From Methanospirillum hungatei JF-1 (GTDB taxonomy: Archaea; Halobacteriota; Methanomicrobia; Methanomicrobiales; Methanospirillaceae): a DNA stretch of 64,000 nt. The position numbers and the translations under genes are program-made. This document shows, in pieces, positions 61,150 to 64,000 of the stretch (positions are counted from its first letter, which is position 1; every line of letters starts with the position of its first letter). The DNA lies in NCBI RefSeq assembly GCF_000013445.1, contig NC_007796.1:1648936-1712935 (forward strand). Reading direction: 5' to 3'. The notes under the pieces were generated by a model. The model was not told where the DNA came from. It saw only the letters and a program-made list of their open reading frames with translations, and ran no database searches.

Positions 61150-61893
61150 ATGCTGAAAGCAACGATCAGTGCAGATATATTCAAGGATACCGTTGATGCC
61201 CTCTCTGCTCTGGTAACAGAATGCAGGCTTCATTTTTCTGAGACAGAAGTATGGGCACGGGCGGTTGATACAGCCAATGTGGCGATGATCATCCTTACCT
61301 TAAAAAAGGAGGCATTCAGCCAGTTCGAGGCAACAACCGGAGAGATCGGTTTAGATATCGCAAAGCTGAAAAATACCTACTCCATGATGGGAAAGGCAAG
61401 TGATATACGCCTGGAACATCAGGAAGGAGCAAATAAGATAGAAGTCACCTTTGAAGGATACCATTATTCAATTACGCTCCTTGACTCAAATACCATCAAA
61501 AAGGACCCGAATGCACCAGGTATTCAGCTTCCAGGTCAGGTGACCATATCCGGATCTGAACTCTATAATGTAATAAAATCAGCATCCATCGTATCAGACA
61601 AGATCTGGTTTGCCATCGAGCCGGAGAAGAAGGAATTTGTCCTGTATGCCGAGGGTGATTCTGATAATATCAGGAGAGCGTTTTCAGCCGGAGAGGTAAT
61701 CGCCTCCAACTGGGAGCCAGCAAAATCGCTCTTCTCCATTGATTACCTGAAGGATATGGGAAAAGTGATGAGCCATGCCGAGAAGGTAACCATTGATCTG
61801 GGCGTTGATCATCCGGTCAAGTTCTCATTTGAGATTGCGGGTGGAAACGGCCAGGTTGAGTACCTGCTGGCACCCCGGATTGAGGCTGACTAA
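61150..61893 (+). CDS. pcn: DNA sliding clamp PCNA
   Basis: 247 residues, normal length for archaeal PCNA. LKATISADIFKDTVDALSAL opens the fold, LEHQEGANKIEVTFEGYHYS and the C-terminal VKFSFEIAGGNGQVEYLLAPR, whose end binds partner peptides, complete it. It forms a trimeric ring that tethers polymerases to DNA. The primase large subunit gene starts 4 bases after its stop, a replication operon. Confidence 0.97.
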   Translation: MLKATISADIFKDTVDALSALVTECRLHFSETEVWARAVDTANVAMIILTLKKEAFSQFEATTGEIGLDIAKLKNTYSMMGKASDIRLEHQEGANKIEVTFEGYHYSITLLDSNTIKKDPNAPGIQLPGQVTISGSELYNVIKSASIVSDKIWFAIEPEKKEFVLYAEGDSDNIRRAFSAGEVIASNWEPAKSLFSIDYLKDMGKVMSHAEKVTIDLGVDHPVKFSFEIAGGNGQVEYLLAPRIEAD

Positions 61894-61897
61894 ATGC

Positions 61898-63052
61898 ATG
61901 GTCACCCTTGATCGAAAAGATCTGGCAAAATATCCTTTTTTGAAAGAATCCCAGTCATACATCGGGACCATCAGTAATTCACTTGATACCTTCCTTGAAT
62001 CTGCAGGCGGGAGGCTTGCAATCAGGGAGGCAATCACAACACTTGAGCATGCGCTTTCCTTCACAGGCAGGGAAATCCCTCCTCTCCCCGACATTCCGAA
62101 AGATCCGGAAGGAGTCACCATCATCATCGCGGCATACCCGGTCAGCAGGATCATGGTCTCCTGCGCCCAGGATCGGATTTTCATCGACCGGCTGGTACGA
62201 TACCAGGCATGGACTGTCTTTGCCTTTCTCCAGGATGAAGACCCGGAGGTGAAACGGTTCATCAGAAGATCCATCGGCCTTCCCGAGACCGGGAATGAGA
62301 TCTCTGTAGTAGACTATATACCGGTTGCCTCACGGATGCCTCAAGAGAAGTGGAGACTTATCAACCGGGTAGTTGTCAAAGGGAATGTGCAGGTGGCTCC
62401 TGACGAGTATGATGAGATTGTAAGAGAGCGCCTCAGATACATTATGGCCAGGAACCTGCCACTCAAAGTCCCGTCATCTGTCTGCGAACTGCTCAGGCCG
62501 GCGGTTGAAAGGATTAAAGCGGAATGGCAGAAGAGGGCACTTGAAGAGTTCGGCCAGGTCGAGGAGTCGGCATTTCCCCCCTGTATGCAGGCGATACTGG
62601 GGGCCATAGCCGGACAGGGACATCTGACCCATATGGCACGGTTTGCAATCTCCGCATTCCTTCATAATATCGGCATGGAAAATACCAGGATTATCGAACT
62701 CTACGGGTCGGTTCCGAACTTTGATCTCCGAAAGACGCTCTACCAGGTTGAGCATATCACCGGACGGGGAGGGACAAGTACCGAGTATGTCTCCCCCCTC
62801 TGTTCGACCATGAAGACGCACGGGATTTGTGTGCATCCGGACAATCTGTGCAAGAAAGTCACCCACCCGCTCACCTATTACAAACAGAAGAAACGTGACC
62901 TGAACCGGAAAGGAAAGCCATCCGGTGAAAATGCGCCCAAACAGGCGGAAAAAAGGAAGAGCGAAAAACCAGAGGGGCAATCAGGCACTGACGCCTCTGA
63001 TAGCATACCCTCCCGCGCTGATAGTGATCACAAAGAGGAGCAGGGCACCTAG
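61898..63052 (+). CDS. priL: DNA primase large subunit PriL
   Basis: 384 residues from ATG 61898, four bases after the PCNA stop. The regulatory subunit of the archaeal/eukaryotic primase. The iron-sulphur domain has Cys in FPPCMQAI and then PLCSTMKTHGICVHPDNLCK before THPLTYY, which is the family pattern. The N-terminal part is helical. After that the tail (about 350-384) is Lys/Glu/Ser-rich and disordered. The 3' end overlaps a small convergent gene by about 70 bases. An in-frame Met at 61793 is inside the PCNA gene and is not used. Confidence 0.96.
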   Translation: MVTLDRKDLAKYPFLKESQSYIGTISNSLDTFLESAGGRLAIREAITTLEHALSFTGREIPPLPDIPKDPEGVTIIIAAYPVSRIMVSCAQDRIFIDRLVRYQAWTVFAFLQDEDPEVKRFIRRSIGLPETGNEISVVDYIPVASRMPQEKWRLINRVVVKGNVQVAPDEYDEIVRERLRYIMARNLPLKVPSSVCELLRPAVERIKAEWQKRALEEFGQVEESAFPPCMQAILGAIAGQGHLTHMARFAISAFLHNIGMENTRIIELYGSVPNFDLRKTLYQVEHITGRGGTSTEYVSPLCSTMKTHGICVHPDNLCKKVTHPLTYYKQKKRDLNRKGKPSGENAPKQAEKRKSEKPEGQSGTDASDSIPSRADSDHKEEQGT

Positions 63053-63178
63053 ATATCCTATTTCACCAGGAAGGACTGCCGGGAGTAGAAGGATGAGTAC
63101 AAGAAAAACTATGAGACTTCCAACTCCAACTATGGCATCAAGCATCCATCGTTTCATAACTTCAGTACTTTGCGTCAT
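62981..63178 (-). CDS. small two-helix membrane protein (tentative)
   Basis: 65 residues from the Met giving MTQSTEVMKRWMLDA. Two hydrophobic segments (IVGVGSLIVFLVLILLLP; IGYLGALLLFVITISAGGY) flank a short turn LPGEIG, and the end is AIRGVSA. A second Met at residue 8 may be the start. It overlaps the priL 3' end on the opposite strand by 72 bases, over its low-complexity tail. The hydrophobic pattern supports a real gene, but no family is recognised and no clear ribosome site is present. Confidence 0.55.
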   Translation of the reverse strand: MTQSTEVMKRWMLDAIVGVGSLIVFLVLILLLPAVLPGEIGYLGALLLFVITISAGGYAIRGVSA

Positions 63179-63235
63179 CTCCCCGGTTAAGGGTTTGGGG
63201 GGCCGGGCATCCGATACACGAAACCCAGGGATCCA

Positions 63236-63784
63236 ATGAATGAAGCATTGAAAGAAAAAATCAGCAGAGAACTCCAGGAAGCTGCCGAGCGAATATCTCA
63301 TGAGGTCGCTTTGGAACTTTTACCAGATGAGGGTATGGAACTTGTCTATGCCCGTCACGGAGCCCGGACACCGGATGATGTCGGATCTTGCCTTCTCTTT
63401 CGGGAGGTTGAAGGAATATCCCGTCCTTCTATCAGGTTTGAGCACCCATCACTCATGGTTTCAGGAATCCTGACTGCGATCAGGTTCTCTCCGGAGATCC
63501 GATCGGCCTGCAGTATCAGGCATTCAGAAAAACTAAAGAGAATCGCTGAGGATATGCTGCTTGAGACCTGGACCTGTACTGCAGGAAGTATCCCCCCCGG
63601 AGTCTCCACCATGGACTGGGCGGTTGCATTCTGTAGCGAGCAGGATTCTGGAGTTCCCGATGTCCTGTTCATTGAAACAGACGGAAAAACCTTGGCACAG
63701 GCACGATTGTTTGGTGAGAGACCAGGATCGGTTGCAACAAATCTTATTAAGATATCACAGCGCATTATTGATGCAACTCACTGA
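63236..63784 (+). CDS. ThiN-like thiamine-phosphate synthase family protein
   Basis: 182 residues. ELVYARHGARTPDDVGSCLL, IRFSPEIRSACSIRHSEKLK and GVPDVLFIETDGKTLAQARL, with FGERPGSVATNLIKI at the end, follow the order of ThiN domains, which condense the pyrimidine and thiazole parts of thiamine phosphate in archaea. Here the domain is free-standing, without the ThiD kinase it is often fused to. Some such proteins instead regulate, so the reaction is not certain. It is followed after 12 bases by the S17e gene. Confidence 0.78.
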   Translation: MNEALKEKISRELQEAAERISHEVALELLPDEGMELVYARHGARTPDDVGSCLLFREVEGISRPSIRFEHPSLMVSGILTAIRFSPEIRSACSIRHSEKLKRIAEDMLLETWTCTAGSIPPGVSTMDWAVAFCSEQDSGVPDVLFIETDGKTLAQARLFGERPGSVATNLIKISQRIIDATH

Positions 63785-63796
63785 GAGAGATATATC

Positions 63797-63991
63797 ATGG
63801 GAATTAAACCGACTTATATCAAAAAAATCGGGATTGAACTCCTGGAGTTCCACGAAGAAAAGTTTACGAACGACTTTGACGAGAATAAGAAAGCCGTTGC
63901 AAGCGCAACCAATGTTCCAAGCAAGCGGGTCAGAAACAGAGTTGCCGGATACATCACAAGAAAGATAAATACTGGGAAATTCAAAAAATAA
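63797..63991 (+). CDS. rps17e: 30S ribosomal protein S17e
   Basis: 64 residues, typical for the short archaeal form. GIKPTYIKKIGIELLEFHEE, then FDENKKAVASATNVPSKRVR and NRVAGYITRKI are clear family landmarks. It is a small-subunit ribosomal protein found only in archaea and eukaryotes. ATG follows AGAGAGATAT closely after the ThiN-like gene. Confidence 0.96.
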   Translation: MGIKPTYIKKIGIELLEFHEEKFTNDFDENKKAVASATNVPSKRVRNRVAGYITRKINTGKFKK

Positions 63992-64000
63992 TCCTCATGT

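Overview
The window reads as chromosome of a methanogenic archaeon of the order Methanomicrobiales, most likely a Methanospirillum; this is a judgement from gene content, not from a database match. Archaeal markers are the sliding clamp PCNA beside the primase large subunit PriL, ribosomal protein S17e, and TATA-box promoters with little or no leader. The long PAS-domain histidine kinases, TPR proteins, PDGLE-type cobalt/nickel transporter, ADP-forming acyl-CoA synthetase and class I DhnA-type aldolase fit the same group. No rRNA, tRNA, CRISPR array or intact insertion sequence was found.

Layout. 1-3.4 kb: a partial sensor-like protein, polyphosphate kinase and a membrane-anchored RHH-like protein. 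3.5-16.5 kb: a signalling island with three histidine kinases, two PAS proteins whose phosphoacceptor His is replaced by Asp, and three receiver proteins, interrupted by a LysE transporter, RNase HI and a SRAP protein. 16.6-25.7 kb: DUF454 protein, rubredoxin, a broken zinc-ribbon gene, a secreted protein with fifteen 48-bp repeats, a dual-specificity phosphatase, a roughly 32-repeat TPR protein, two GNAT acetyltransferases and a MarR regulator with a probable operator. 25.7-27.8 kb: an AT-rich accessory patch with a decayed HicBA module, an intact VapBC module and unrecognised relics. 27.8-33.8 kb: a secreted subtilase with dockerin-like C terminus, a cohesin-like protein, a DUF4389 membrane protein, an aminotransferase homologue without its PLP lysine, a free-standing double subtilase prodomain and a normal aminotransferase.

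34-42 kb: an ABC-2 exporter, one of whose permeases carries a PrsW-like protease domain; an aldolase/PPi-type phosphofructokinase pair and DinB polymerase. 42.1-42.56 kb: a gene-free stretch with nested inverted repeats and C-rich tracts. 42.6-48.4 kb: a DUF2703-like protein, acyl-CoA synthetase, response regulator, an AAA-ATPase fragment, a ferric-reductase-like protein, a MagIII-like glycosylase and a membrane protein. 48.4-51.3 kb: CbiMNOQ-type Co/Ni uptake, which fits the need for F430 and cobamides. 51.4-55.7 kb: a 1425-residue receiver/PAS/GAF histidine kinase. 55.8-64 kb: a secreted Pro-rich anchored protein with a TPR partner, an M20 peptidase, MoaA, RlmE, PCNA, PriL, a ThiN-like protein and S17e.

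The candidates for undescribed biology are the protease/cohesin/free-prodomain cluster, the ABC permease-PrsW fusion, the lysine-less aminotransferase, the His-to-Asp kinase-like proteins and the structured gap at 42.3 kb. Several genes appear to start without ATG, GTG or TTG or to carry frameshifts, and these are described individually.
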